Assembly: GCF_026391055.1 (NCBI RefSeq) | Contig: NZ_JAPLET010000026.1 | Location: 868,001 to 932,000 of the forward strand | Direction of reading: 5' to 3' | Length of the DNA stretch: 64,000 nt | DNA from: Spirosoma sp. | GTDB taxonomy: Bacteria; Bacteroidota; Bacteroidia; Cytophagales; Spirosomataceae | In this document: one piece after another, positions 28,135 to 37,515 of the stretch | How positions within the stretch are numbered: the first letter of the stretch is position 1 | Layout of the letters: every line of letters starts with the position of its first letter | Translations under genes and position numbers: made by a program | The notes under the pieces: generated by a model | What the model was told of the DNA's origin: nothing | The model's input: only the letters and a program-made list of their open reading frames with translations | Databases searched by the model: none

Positions 28135-29217
28135 TCAGACTACCTGTTCCAGCATACTGATATAGCCATTTATGCCTTCGTCAATTTCGCGCAGGTAAAT
28201 GAATTCATCTGCCGAGTGCGACCGTCCCGAGTGCCCGGGTCCGCATTTAAGGGATGGGCAGTTCAACACCGCCTGATCCGATGTGGTTGGCGAGCCGTAC
28301 GTATGTCGACCCAGGGCAAGACCTGCCAGTACAATTGGATGATCATCGGGGATAGACGACGGCTTAAGCCGGATTGAGCGCGGTTTTACTTCAGCCTGTA
28401 CATTGGCCTGAATCGTTTCAATGACTTCTTCAAGGGTATACTGCTCGGTCACTCGTACATCCACCGTAAATGTGCAGGTATCGGGTACAACGTTGTGTTG
28501 AGTACCCGCATTGATAATTGTCACAGAAAGCTTTATTGGCCCTAACGTGGGCGAAACCTTAGGAAATTGGTAGGTTGTTAGCCAGTTTATATCCTGAATG
28601 GCTTTGTAAATGGCGTTATCTCCTTCGTCCCGGGCAGCATGACCACTAATACCCCTTGCCGTACAATCGAGTACCAGCAGACCCTTTTCGGCAATAGCCA
28701 GTTGCATTTCGGTTGGCTCACCAACCACGGCGAAATTGATAGGTGGTAGTTCGGGCAGTAATAGTTCCAGCCCGTCGCGACCTGAAATTTCTTCTTCGGC
28801 AGTGGCGGCCATCACGATATTGTACTTCATGTCGGGCCGGTCATAAAAATAGGCGAAGGTAGCCAACAGAGAAACCAAACACCCGCCTGCATCATTACTG
28901 CCTAAGCCAAAGAGCTTCTCGTCACGTTCGAGCGGCTCAAACGGGTCGAGCGTCCAGGACTTGTTAGGCTTCACCGTGTCATGGTGTGAATTCAGCAGGA
29001 TCGTTGGCTTGGCCGCATCGAAATGCCGGTTACTGGCCCAGATATTATGTTTAAGTCGCTGGAAGGGAATTTGCTTATTCCGGAAAAACGCTTCGATTTC
29101 AGCCGCCGTATTCGCTTCCTCCCGGCTGAACGATGGAGTCGAAATGAGCCGTTTGAGTAGGGTTCGAGCATCACTGAAAAGCGTTGCTTTTTGAGTTGAT
29201 ATGTCGGTTTGAAGCAT
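28135..29217 (-). CDS. M20 family metallo-hydrolase (ArgE/DapE-like)
   Basis: PTILLNSHHDTVKPNKSWTLDPFEP; GLGSNDAGGCLVSLLA; ATAEEEISGRDGLELLLPEL; VGEPTEMQLAIAEKG. Confidence 0.92.
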   Translation of the reverse strand: MLQTDISTQKATLFSDARTLLKRLISTPSFSREEANTAAEIEAFFRNKQIPFQRLKHNIWASNRHFDAAKPTILLNSHHDTVKPNKSWTLDPFEPLERDEKLFGLGSNDAGGCLVSLLATFAYFYDRPDMKYNIVMAATAEEEISGRDGLELLLPELPPINFAVVGEPTEMQLAIAEKGLLVLDCTARGISGHAARDEGDNAIYKAIQDINWLTTYQFPKVSPTLGPIKLSVTIINAGTQHNVVPDTCTFTVDVRVTEQYTLEEVIETIQANVQAEVKPRSIRLKPSSIPDDHPIVLAGLALGRHTYGSPTTSDQAVLNCPSLKCGPGHSGRSHSADEFIYLREIDEGINGYISMLEQVV

Positions 29218-29224
29218 AAAAAAA

Positions 29225-29254
29225 GCGTTGACCGCCCAAATATACGGCCAACGC
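29225..29254 (-). terminator. Terminator of the S1-like peptidase gene
   Basis: Minus: gcgttggccg...cggtcaacgc followed by TTTTTTT. Confidence 0.75.
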
Positions 29255-29325
29255 GACGAAGTCTCTTTGCTTCGGGTTTTATCAAATCATGTAATCAGCC
29301 CGGCCAGCAAGCCAACTCTATCTGA

Positions 29326-30210
29326 CTAAGCTTCATAAAACTTCACCTTTTTTTCCCGCAAAAAGGCTTTGATGACGTCTACATGAACGCACTGGCCAAC
29401 GTTCAGAAAGGGGTAGTTTGACACCCGGCTTCTGCGGCCGTTAACCAGTACTTCCTGATCCTCAATGTCGAAGCCAAGATGAAGATGGCGCGTGGCGGAT
29501 TGCATGCCGTAGATAAGTCCGTTTGTATCGAACAAAGGCCCCCCACTCTGCCCCCGCAGGCCCGGTGTACTCAGTTCAATCCCTGTAATGGCGCCATTAT
29601 CACCCGTCAGCCGGGTTACAATTCCGTCAATCGGGAAACTGGGCGAAGTAAGACGTCCCGATGTGGTCCACTCAATGTCGTCGATGGCTGGATTGTATCG
29701 GAAGTTGTTGAACTCAGGAAAAGGGTAGCCTAACCGGCATAAACTCCGGCCCGGTTTAACACGGCTGGTATCGCCCAGAAAAACGGCGTGCGAGCGGTAT
29801 AAAAGTCGGTTGTAGCCCTCAAAACGCAGCAGGGCAAGATCCTGCGTAGGATGGTGATCTATATTTAATTTCTGAAACTGGTCAACGCAGCTGATAAAAT
29901 TGTTTCTTACCCGGATGATCGTATCAGGTGTCAGCTTGAATTTGTTCTCTAACTGGCTGATTAAGTGAGCTGCATTCTTTTCCCGCAGGGCTTCCCGACG
30001 TTCGCCCTGAAACTCCCGATACTTGTAGTAAATCGGCTCGCTCTGGCGGATAAGTTCGGCAACATGTTTACAAGTAATAGCGCATCCTTCTTCATTTATA
30101 AAAAAAAGAGTGGCCGTACCCGGTACTATTTCATTATGACCATAAAGCCGAACGATAGAATGCATCGGCTGGGTAAACGGATTAACGCGTTCAATGGCGT
30201 CAACAAACAT
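29326..30210 (-). CDS. Trypsin-like (S1/HtrA-like) serine protease domain protein
   Basis: GTATLFFINEEGCAITCKHVAELI; DLALLRFEGYNR; TPGLRGQSGGPLFDTNGLIYGMQSATRHL (catalytic GQSGGP). Confidence 0.88.
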   Translation of the reverse strand: MFVDAIERVNPFTQPMHSIVRLYGHNEIVPGTATLFFINEEGCAITCKHVAELIRQSEPIYYKYREFQGERREALREKNAAHLISQLENKFKLTPDTIIRVRNNFISCVDQFQKLNIDHHPTQDLALLRFEGYNRLLYRSHAVFLGDTSRVKPGRSLCRLGYPFPEFNNFRYNPAIDDIEWTTSGRLTSPSFPIDGIVTRLTGDNGAITGIELSTPGLRGQSGGPLFDTNGLIYGMQSATRHLHLGFDIEDQEVLVNGRRSRVSNYPFLNVGQCVHVDVIKAFLREKKVKFYEA

Positions 30211-30300
30211 AAAAATGTATCGATAAATGAGTCTGCAAGTTAATCAATCCAGAGTCACTTATCGGCCATACCCGCGTACAAGGCAGACATAGGGGCTTTT

Positions 30301-30366
30301 TTTCAGACAGGGCTACAGCACGGGCAGCGCGTTGCCTTGCTTTTTGTGCTGTAGTCCTGTCTGAAA
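30301..30366. repeat. Long inverted repeat downstream of small lipoprotein gene
   Basis: tttcagacagggctacagcac (30301-30321) / gtgctgtagtcctgtctgaaa (30346-30366), 20/21 complementary. Confidence 0.9.
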
Positions 30367-30378
30367 GCAAATTTTGCT

Positions 30379-30675
30379 TTAATTTTTGGGCGTTACTTTC
30401 ACCTCCGCCGGAACGGCTGCACCCCGGTCTCCGCTATCGGGTGGAGCCTGTTGAGGAGCATTCAATGCGTTGTTGGTCGTGTCGCCCTGCCGGCCAAATA
30501 CGGAGCTGTCGCTAGCGGCAGTGGTGTCGGTCATGGTTGCCTCTGTGCTATTTTCCGAGGCATTTTCACTCTTTTTACCGGAGCAACTCCAGAAGGTCAG
30601 GCTGGAGCCGACGAGACAGGCAGCCAATTCTAAAGATTGAAGCGGTCGCATGCGGGTATGAACCATAGCTTTCAA
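30379..30675 (-). CDS. Small hypothetical lipoprotein
   Basis: LELAACLVGSSLTFWSCSGKKSENASENSTEATMTDTTAA; lipobox-like SCS plus low-complexity tail. Confidence 0.6.
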   Translation of the reverse strand: MKAMVHTRMRPLQSLELAACLVGSSLTFWSCSGKKSENASENSTEATMTDTTAASDSSVFGRQGDTTNNALNAPQQAPPDSGDRGAAVPAEVKVTPKN

Positions 30676-30766
30676 ACGTTAGCGTAAAGTATACCAGTTA
30701 ATCAAATTGATAGTTGCTATAGCCGAGTGCTTCCTTACGTTTGCTCGTCGTGGCCCTTTTCAAGGC

Positions 30767-31678
30767 TTATTTTTTGATAGCTGATGAATCACGTATGCCG
30801 AGTGCACCAGGAGCCGTTGAATCCTTTGCCTGCCCATGAGCTTCCTGAATACTTCTTTTCGTAGCCGCTGATGTATCCTCAACGGCGTTGGACTCGACGC
30901 GGGCAGTGGAATCGGTGCTAATGCCATCCGTACCATTCTGATTTTCGCTGCATTTCTGAATAAGCAACGCCAACACCAACACAGCAATGGCAATCATAGC
31001 CCAGCGAAGCCAGCGCACGTTCTCATGTCGTCGATCACCATCCGGACTTTTAGGAATATTGGGGTTAACGACGGTTCCGCTGAAGTTATCCGTTCCCTGA
31101 ACTTCGGTTTGTTGCCCGGCCGGGGTAATGAGTTCGTCAAACTCCAGTAAACTATGTATACCGTCCAAACCCGTTGGAAGGGATTTCCTGAACTCACTTG
31201 CCTGCCCGAGCATCAGGGTTTTTAGATTTTCGGCTGTCAACCCCTTTTCCTGTTCCTGACGCCCCAGAACGCCCATGAGTACAGAAGCGGCCAGACCAAG
31301 AACAGTCATGGCCGATTGAGGCTTTGTTCCGCTGTATACGCCAATCAGTTCGGCAGAACGAACAAGTTTATCACCAAAAATATGATCCAGAAATTCGGTA
31401 TCCGCGTTGGTAGCCTCTGATATTGCCTGTGGCGTATCAATGACCTGACTTATATCCAGGGGTGTCCGGCCATAGTCTCCTTTGTCGAGAAAACTAACGA
31501 TTGAGCTTGCTCCCCCGCTCGACTGCACCCGCCGGGTTAATGCTCCGAGCAATGTGGGCAAAACGCCGTTAACAGCTTTCAGCGTAGTTGCGGGCGATTC
31601 ATTGAGGGCAGTACTTAATTTATCGATTACACCGGGTGTAAACTGTTCTTTAAGGTAATTTAATAGATGAACGGCCAT
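30767..31678 (-). CDS. DUF937 domain-containing protein
   Basis: LLNYLKEQFTPGVIDKLSTALNESPATTLKAVNGVLPTLLGALTRR; SAELIGVYSGTKPQSAMTVLGLAASVLMGVLGRQ. Confidence 0.88.
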   Translation of the reverse strand: MAVHLLNYLKEQFTPGVIDKLSTALNESPATTLKAVNGVLPTLLGALTRRVQSSGGASSIVSFLDKGDYGRTPLDISQVIDTPQAISEATNADTEFLDHIFGDKLVRSAELIGVYSGTKPQSAMTVLGLAASVLMGVLGRQEQEKGLTAENLKTLMLGQASEFRKSLPTGLDGIHSLLEFDELITPAGQQTEVQGTDNFSGTVVNPNIPKSPDGDRRHENVRWLRWAMIAIAVLVLALLIQKCSENQNGTDGISTDSTARVESNAVEDTSAATKRSIQEAHGQAKDSTAPGALGIRDSSAIKK

Positions 31679-31805
31679 GACATTTCGTTGAGTTGAGATA
31701 CATAAAACCGACCATCTGACTGAATGTTCTATTTTAACTCGGGAAGTGAGTGAGCATGCCCGTAAGCGGTCAGTTGGTGAATAGCAAATGACAGGCCAGT
31801 AACAA

Positions 31806-31850
31806 ATAAGTGGCTGATGTCAGCGCACTACGCTTGCATCAGCCACTTAT
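31806..31850. repeat. Inverted repeat with nested inner stem
   Basis: ataagtggctgatg / catcagccacttat perfect 14 bp; inner AGCG/CGCT. Confidence 0.9.
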
Positions 31851-31866
31851 ACCCTACTACTTACTA

Positions 31867-32334
31867 TTACAGCTGCGGGATCCGTAATACCTGATCGGGG
31901 TAGATCAGATCGGGGTCTTTCAGCATGGGCTTGTTTGCTTCGAAGATGACGCCGTATTTCATAGGATCGCCATAGACTTCTTTCGCTATTTTAGACAGCG
32001 AATCGCCGGATTTTACCGTGTAAAACTTACCTTCTGGCGTAGGCTGATCGACAGAAAGCTGATTATCAACGGCTGATACGCCTTCCACGTTACCAACGGC
32101 CAACGCAATTTTTTCGGCATCCTCCTGCGACTTTACCGAGCCAGTTATCTTAACTGTATCGCCTTTTGTCTTAACGGTCAGTGTGTTATAAGCCAGCCCC
32201 AATTGCTTAACGTGGTCGAGCAACGCCTGAGCACGTACTGGCTCAACAGCTTCTGCCTGCGCCGGAGCCGGAGCTACCTGATCCTTATGAAAGATTTTTT
32301 CGCCTACACCCTTAAAAAATGATAAAAGACCCAT
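31867..32334 (-). CDS. BON + LysM domain protein (Kbp/YgaU-like)
   Basis: MGLLSFFKGVGEKIFHKD; KGDTVKITGSVKSQEDAEKIALAVGNVEGVSAVDNQL (BON); FYTVKSGDSLSKIAKEVYGDPMKYGVIFEANKPML (LysM). Confidence 0.95.
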   Translation of the reverse strand: MGLLSFFKGVGEKIFHKDQVAPAPAQAEAVEPVRAQALLDHVKQLGLAYNTLTVKTKGDTVKITGSVKSQEDAEKIALAVGNVEGVSAVDNQLSVDQPTPEGKFYTVKSGDSLSKIAKEVYGDPMKYGVIFEANKPMLKDPDLIYPDQVLRIPQL

Positions 32335-32555
32335 TGGTTTAGTATAGTTTTAATGAAACATGTGTTTATGGCCAGCAATTACGCTAACGCATTTCTGACA
32401 AACAACAGCCAAGGTCTAACGTTTGTTTAAAAACATATACTTAATACGAAAGCGCTCTAGTAATTATAACCTATAGTATATGCATAAAGGCTTTACTTTT
32501 GCGTTCTTTTCCTACACGTTTTCACTCGTTTTTACAATCAACAACACGTATACGA

Positions 32556-33902
32556 ATGCTATTTAAAAATAGGTCTCAGTGGGGGCTTGTCTTCACCATA
32601 CTGGTCGGTCTTGGCGCCTGCACAAACAACGATATTGATCCGACCGGAGGCAGTACTGCTACGCCAACCAAAGGCAGTGCTGACTTTACTAAATATGTGG
32701 CGGTAGGGAACTCCCTCACGGCTGGCTACGCAGATGGTGGTCTTTATCGGGACAGCCAGATCAACTCTTATCCGAACATTTTGGCGGGCCAGTTTGCGCT
32801 GGTTGGTGGTGGCAGTTTCGTGCAGCCGCTGTTTACGGAAGCACAGGCCGCCGGGTCGGGCTACTTAAAACTAATTAAGGTCCCTTCTCCCACTGATCCG
32901 TCAAGCCTGCTTTCATCCATCGGTCAGGTTGCGCCCGGAGCGGCACGGGGCGGCTTTGCCGCCGGCAATATTCCTCTGATGACCAAGTTTACCGATGCGA
33001 ATCAAAATCTGGGCGTTCCGGGTATTCGTGTATCCGACATACTGACGCCCAATTACGGTTCTACCCAGGGAAATGCGTATTTCGAACGGTTAATCGCCAA
33101 CCCGCTCACCACCTATTTTCAGTACATGAGCGATAACCTGAGCGGAGCTACGTTTTTCTCGTGCTGGCTGGGTAACAATGATGCCCTGGGCTACGCCACT
33201 TCAGGCGGAGACACCCCTTTGACGCCAACGGCTTTGTTTACCACAAACTTCACGGCCGCCATGAACAAACTAACCGAAGGTGGTCGTAAAGGCGTTGTTA
33301 TAGGCATTCCCACCATTACAACGTCACCTTATTTTACAACGCTGCCGCTATCGCTGGTACTGGCGCAGCTGAATCTGGTGCTAAGGCCAACAACGCCCCT
33401 CACCGCTCTGGTCATTCAGACAGCCAATGGTGTTCGGGCCACGCAAACGGGCGATTTGCTCATGCTATCGAACGCCCTCGATTATGCCAACATTGGCAGC
33501 ACATCGGTAGGCACAAAAGTGGGGCCTTATGGTCTTAGCATCACCAACCCCCTGCCGAACAAGATCGTTTTGGATGCAGGTGAAGTAACCGCACTGAACG
33601 CAGCCATTAGCACCTATAACGGCATAATGAAGGCGCAGGCAGATGCCAAAGGGACCGCCTACGTTGACCCCAACACCATCCTGAACCAGATAGGGTCGGG
33701 CACAGGTATTAGCCAGAATGGCGTTACTTATACGTCCAGTTTTATCCAGGGGGGCGTATTCAGCCTCGACGGCATTCACCTTACACCCGCAGGTTATGCG
33801 CTGATGGCGAATGAGATTATCAAAGGAATCAATGCAAAATACGGCTCGACCATTCCGGCGGTTAACCCTGCCAACTATCGCCGTGTGTTACTGCAACAAT
33901 AA
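32556..33902 (+). CDS. SGNH/GDSL hydrolase family lipoprotein
   Basis: KYVAVGNSLTAGYADGGLY; LNQ...; FFSCWLGNNDALGYAT; FSLDGIHLTPAGYALMANEII. Confidence 0.9.
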   Translation: MLFKNRSQWGLVFTILVGLGACTNNDIDPTGGSTATPTKGSADFTKYVAVGNSLTAGYADGGLYRDSQINSYPNILAGQFALVGGGSFVQPLFTEAQAAGSGYLKLIKVPSPTDPSSLLSSIGQVAPGAARGGFAAGNIPLMTKFTDANQNLGVPGIRVSDILTPNYGSTQGNAYFERLIANPLTTYFQYMSDNLSGATFFSCWLGNNDALGYATSGGDTPLTPTALFTTNFTAAMNKLTEGGRKGVVIGIPTITTSPYFTTLPLSLVLAQLNLVLRPTTPLTALVIQTANGVRATQTGDLLMLSNALDYANIGSTSVGTKVGPYGLSITNPLPNKIVLDAGEVTALNAAISTYNGIMKAQADAKGTAYVDPNTILNQIGSGTGISQNGVTYTSSFIQGGVFSLDGIHLTPAGYALMANEIIKGINAKYGSTIPAVNPANYRRVLLQQ

Positions 33903-33912
33903 TTACGTATTC

Positions 33913-34704
33913 ATGCAACTCAGACAACTCTCAATAGTCGCCCTGCTACTGGCCGGCGTATCAACTTCTTTCGCGCAAATCAGGCCGTTCGAATTTGGTG
34001 TTAAAGGAGGAGGTACGTTCACGCACGGCTTCACCAACGTACCTGCTCAAACAATAGGCAGCGTTCAGGTGCCTAATCTGGAAAACAAGAACAATGGGAT
34101 CGGCTATGGTTATTCAGGCGGATTGTGGGCCCGGAAGAACTTTAACAACTTCTTTATTCAGGCTGAAGTGACCTATAATCGCTTCGTGCTGAAGCAAAAA
34201 ACAAATGTTACGCTCGATGTAAACGCCAACGCAATGCTGGCGAATGCGCTGCCCGTGAGTGTTCAGCCGGGTTTATTGAATGCTACCCTCAAGGCTACGT
34301 CGGAGTCGATTCTGGAAGCAGTAGACGTACCTATTTTGTTCGGGAAGCGATGGATGGGTGGCAAGTTACGCGGCTACGCCGGACCGAATTTCATTTTCGT
34401 ACAAAAAGCGCAACTGGACCGAACAACGGCGGGTGTTATCAACGCCAACCCCAACGTGAGTTTCCCGCAAACGGATATTCCGGCCACAAGCGCCAGCACC
34501 AATCTGCTTAACAAATACGAAGCGCTGAATCTGGAGGTAAAGGATTTTACCTACGCGCTCGAACTAGGCGTTGGCTATACCCCTCTTCCATTCCTGGATG
34601 TCGATGTTCGGTATGCAGCCCCCGTGGGTGGTGTGTACAAAGACTCAAACATTACTGGCTTTCTGGGTATTGCCACCGTATCACTCGGTTTCAGACTATT
34701 CTAA
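33913..34704 (+). CDS. Outer membrane beta-barrel protein (PorT-like porin family)
   Basis: MQLRQLSIVALLLAGVSTSFAQ signal; FEFGVKGGGTFTHGF; YGYSGGLWARKNFNNFFIQAEVTYNRFVLKQK. Confidence 0.85.
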   Translation: MQLRQLSIVALLLAGVSTSFAQIRPFEFGVKGGGTFTHGFTNVPAQTIGSVQVPNLENKNNGIGYGYSGGLWARKNFNNFFIQAEVTYNRFVLKQKTNVTLDVNANAMLANALPVSVQPGLLNATLKATSESILEAVDVPILFGKRWMGGKLRGYAGPNFIFVQKAQLDRTTAGVINANPNVSFPQTDIPATSASTNLLNKYEALNLEVKDFTYALELGVGYTPLPFLDVDVRYAAPVGGVYKDSNITGFLGIATVSLGFRLF

Positions 34705-34804
34705 TTACTGGTTATTGGTTAGTAGTTAATGGGTATAAAATCAACGGTCAGCTTTATAGCTCCCAGTTTAAACTTTACAGCCAATAACTATTAACCAGTA
34801 ATTA
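34702..34804. repeat. Inverted repeat joining stop codons of convergent genes
   Basis: taattactggtta (34702-34714) / taaccagtaatta (34792-34804), perfect 13 bp plus degenerate ttattggttagtagtt words. Confidence 0.85.
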
Positions 34805-35425
34805 TGGCTCTGCGATGAGTTCAAATCCACTCCCGGCAGGTTTGAGTTGATAGCGCGCCAATTGATAGCCTCCAGATGGCGCTACATTGGCATCGCCGGG
34901 GCGGTATACAGGAAACTTACGATAAAGAGTATTTCGTTCTGTCCACAAACTATCGTGGCCCATGTAGCCATCCACAGGCTGCATTCGCCAGGCAGGCACA
35001 AGAATGTCGGCTTTGCGTTCGGGCAAAAACTGCCAGGCGTGTACCTGCCCGAACGACCCACTTCCGTCCGTCATGGTGTAAACGTATAACTCAGGAAACC
35101 GATTATTATCCAGATCGGCGACATCAGCCCCTACAACGGCTCCATCTATCGGGATTGTAAAGTTGGTTAAGAGCAACGCGCCCCTATAGGCTTTAACCTG
35201 CACAGTGTGCGTGCGCTCACTGTCTGAAGCTGCAACAGTAAAGGCATATATACCAAAGCGTAACGATTTGATGTAGCAAGGTTCAGCTGAAACAAACGGG
35301 TTTTCGCTCACGACAGAGTGCCCGTGAACAGTGGCAAACACTGGAGTATGATAAGATCTAGTTTGAGCCAGTTGAACAAGCCATGCCAAGCTCAATAAAA
35401 CGTATCCTGCCGTGCTACTCATCAC
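34802..35425 (-). CDS. Hypothetical secreted protein, possibly PliI-like lysozyme inhibitor
   Basis: N-terminal hydrophobic segment; VVGADVADLDNNRFPELYVYTMTDGSGSFGQVHAWQFLPER resembles PliI-type motif from memory. Confidence 0.5.
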   Translation of the reverse strand: MMSSTAGYVLLSLAWLVQLAQTRSYHTPVFATVHGHSVVSENPFVSAEPCYIKSLRFGIYAFTVAASDSERTHTVQVKAYRGALLLTNFTIPIDGAVVGADVADLDNNRFPELYVYTMTDGSGSFGQVHAWQFLPERKADILVPAWRMQPVDGYMGHDSLWTERNTLYRKFPVYRPGDANVAPSGGYQLARYQLKPAGSGFELIAEP

Positions 35426-35479
35426 CCCGTTTAGTGTTTTTTACTTACAACGGCATGGGGTCGAAAAAAGTTGATTAGT

Positions 35480-35818
35480 CTACGGTTCCAGAAATAATTC
35501 GCCAATTGACGTTAACTTCAGCAAGGTAGGCAATACTTGTAAACCCTTGTCTGTCAAGCTGTAATCTACTCGTGGTGGTACCTCATTAAACGATTTCTTC
35601 TCAACAACCCCCAGACTAACCAACGCCTTAAGTTCCTGAATTAAAACCTTTTCACTGACGGCTGGGATCATACGCCGAAGCTCTCCATACCGCCGGGCTT
35701 CAGTACCTAGTTGATATATAATATACAGACGCCATTTCCCACATATTATATCTAATGTTTTTTGAAGAGCTAAATGCTTTGGGTCAATAGATTGTTGTGT
35801 ACTTACTTGATCGTTCAT
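35480..35818 (-). CDS. HxlR family transcriptional regulator
   Basis: LQKTLDIICGKWRLYIIYQLGTEARRYGELRRMIPAVSEKVLIQELKALVSLGVVEKKSFNEVPPRVDYSLTDKG. Confidence 0.95.
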   Translation of the reverse strand: MNDQVSTQQSIDPKHLALQKTLDIICGKWRLYIIYQLGTEARRYGELRRMIPAVSEKVLIQELKALVSLGVVEKKSFNEVPPRVDYSLTDKGLQVLPTLLKLTSIGELFLEP

Positions 35819-36224
35819 GAGGAGAATAGCACTAACCTTTTGGTATGTAACGTACTGATTAAAAGAGAGTTACAGTAACATGAGCAAATATAGATATTTG
35901 TATTAAATCTATAGCATAGCTTTTTTCCCGAAGGTTATATAAACATTAAGACAGCAAGTAACTATCTATCAATCAAGACCAAAAAAAAATTATTTTAGTC
36001 ATTTATTTCATTCTACTAATGAATGATTAATAAAGAGTCAGGCAATAAATGTTCAGATTAGGTACCGGGTAGCTTTAGCAACTCTATTTATAAACGAGAA
36101 CATGAATATTTGGAGCGCTATTCTGAGTAAAATAATTAGGTAATGGTGCTGAAGTCTATTAATTGATCATTTATCTACGGTTAGAATAGCTTTATTTTGT
36201 TTCTTTCAACGTCAATCACTTTTA

Positions 36225-37130
36225 TTGAAAACGCTGCTTGTTATTGCTGGACCAACGGCCGTTGGTAAAACCAGCCTATGTGTTCGTCTGGCCAAACACC
36301 TGCATACCGATGTTGTTTCGGCCGATTCGCGGCAACTTTACCGGGAGCTTACCATCGGTACTGCCAAACCTAGTTTTTCCGAAATGGACGGTGTACGCCA
36401 TCATTTCGTCGATTCGCATTCCATTCTGAACCCGGTCAATGCGGGGCGCTACGAACAGGAATGTCTTACCATACTGAACAGTCTGTTTGAGACAAAGGAT
36501 ACTGTTATTCTGTCGGGAGGAACCGGCCTGTATATAAACGCCGTTTGCGATGGCCTTGACGATATGCCCCCGGTAGACCCTGCTTTGCGGGCGAGGTTAC
36601 TGGCTCGTTTCCAGCAGGAAGGGATAACGAATCTTCAACATGAACTACGCCAGCTGGACCCCCTGTATGCACAAACCGCCGACTTACAGAATCCAATCCG
36701 GGTAACGAGAGCGCTGGAGGTATGTCTGTCGACCGGACACCCTTATTCATCGTTTCGGCGTCGGCAAACGGCCGAACGTTCATTCAAATCCGTATTGATT
36801 TCGCTTGAGCGGCCACGTGAAGAACTTTACTCACGCATAGATGCCCGGATGGATGCGATGCTTCAGGCCGGACTAATCGATGAAGTAAGATCACTCCTAC
36901 CCTACCGGCATCTGCCTGCTCTACAGACTGTTGGGTATCAGGAAGTTTTCTCGTATCTGGATGGAGAGTATGACTATGAAGAAATGGTTCGTTTACTAAA
37001 ACGAAACTCCCGCCGGTATGCCAAACGGCAATTAACCTGGTTCCGGAATCAGGGAAACTACCAGTGGTTCGCCCCGGACGATGACGAAAAAATCATCAGT
37101 AAGCTGAATGATGTCAGAGATAGTATATAA
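36225..37130 (+). CDS. miaA: tRNA dimethylallyltransferase
   Basis: TTG start; KTLLVIAGPTAVGKTSLCVRLAKHLHTDVVSADSRQLYRELTIGTAKPS; HHFVDSHSI; LSGGTGLYINAVCDG. Confidence 0.97.
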   Translation: MKTLLVIAGPTAVGKTSLCVRLAKHLHTDVVSADSRQLYRELTIGTAKPSFSEMDGVRHHFVDSHSILNPVNAGRYEQECLTILNSLFETKDTVILSGGTGLYINAVCDGLDDMPPVDPALRARLLARFQQEGITNLQHELRQLDPLYAQTADLQNPIRVTRALEVCLSTGHPYSSFRRRQTAERSFKSVLISLERPREELYSRIDARMDAMLQAGLIDEVRSLLPYRHLPALQTVGYQEVFSYLDGEYDYEEMVRLLKRNSRRYAKRQLTWFRNQGNYQWFAPDDDEKIISKLNDVRDSI

Positions 37131-37169
37131 AATGTATTTCACTACTTCTTACATCATTCAGCTCGCTTC

Positions 37170-37463
37170 TTATTGTGCGCGATAGGCAAGCATTCCGCCA
37201 ATGACATTACGGACATTATTGAAGCCGTTCTCCTCCAGAATCTGCTGAGCCATGCCGCTACGCTTGCCCGATCGGCAATGGACAATAACCTCTTCGTCCT
37301 GCAAGCCATCGAGTTCGTCCAAGCGATACGACAAGTCGCCGAGAGGAATAAGAGTGGCGCCAATATTATCCGCTTCGTATTCGTCCGGCTCACGAACATC
37401 GAACAAGTTTAACTTTTCACCCTTATCGAGCCGCTCCTTTAATTCCTGTACTGTAATATCCAT
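37170..37463 (-). CDS. Rhodanese-like domain protein
   Basis: MDITVQELKERLDKGEKLNLFDVREPDEYEADNIGATLIPLGDL; EVIVHCRSGKRSGMAQQIL. Confidence 0.96.
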   Translation of the reverse strand: MDITVQELKERLDKGEKLNLFDVREPDEYEADNIGATLIPLGDLSYRLDELDGLQDEEVIVHCRSGKRSGMAQQILEENGFNNVRNVIGGMLAYRAQ

Positions 37464-37476
37464 AGTTTTAGTTAAT

Positions 37477-37513
37477 AAGTCAGTAAGTCGATAAGTGGCT
37501 AACTTACTGACTT
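37477..37513. repeat. 12-bp perfect inverted repeat
   Basis: aagtcagtaagt ... acttactgactt, loop contains ataagtggcta. Confidence 0.85.
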
Positions 37514-37515
37514 CG

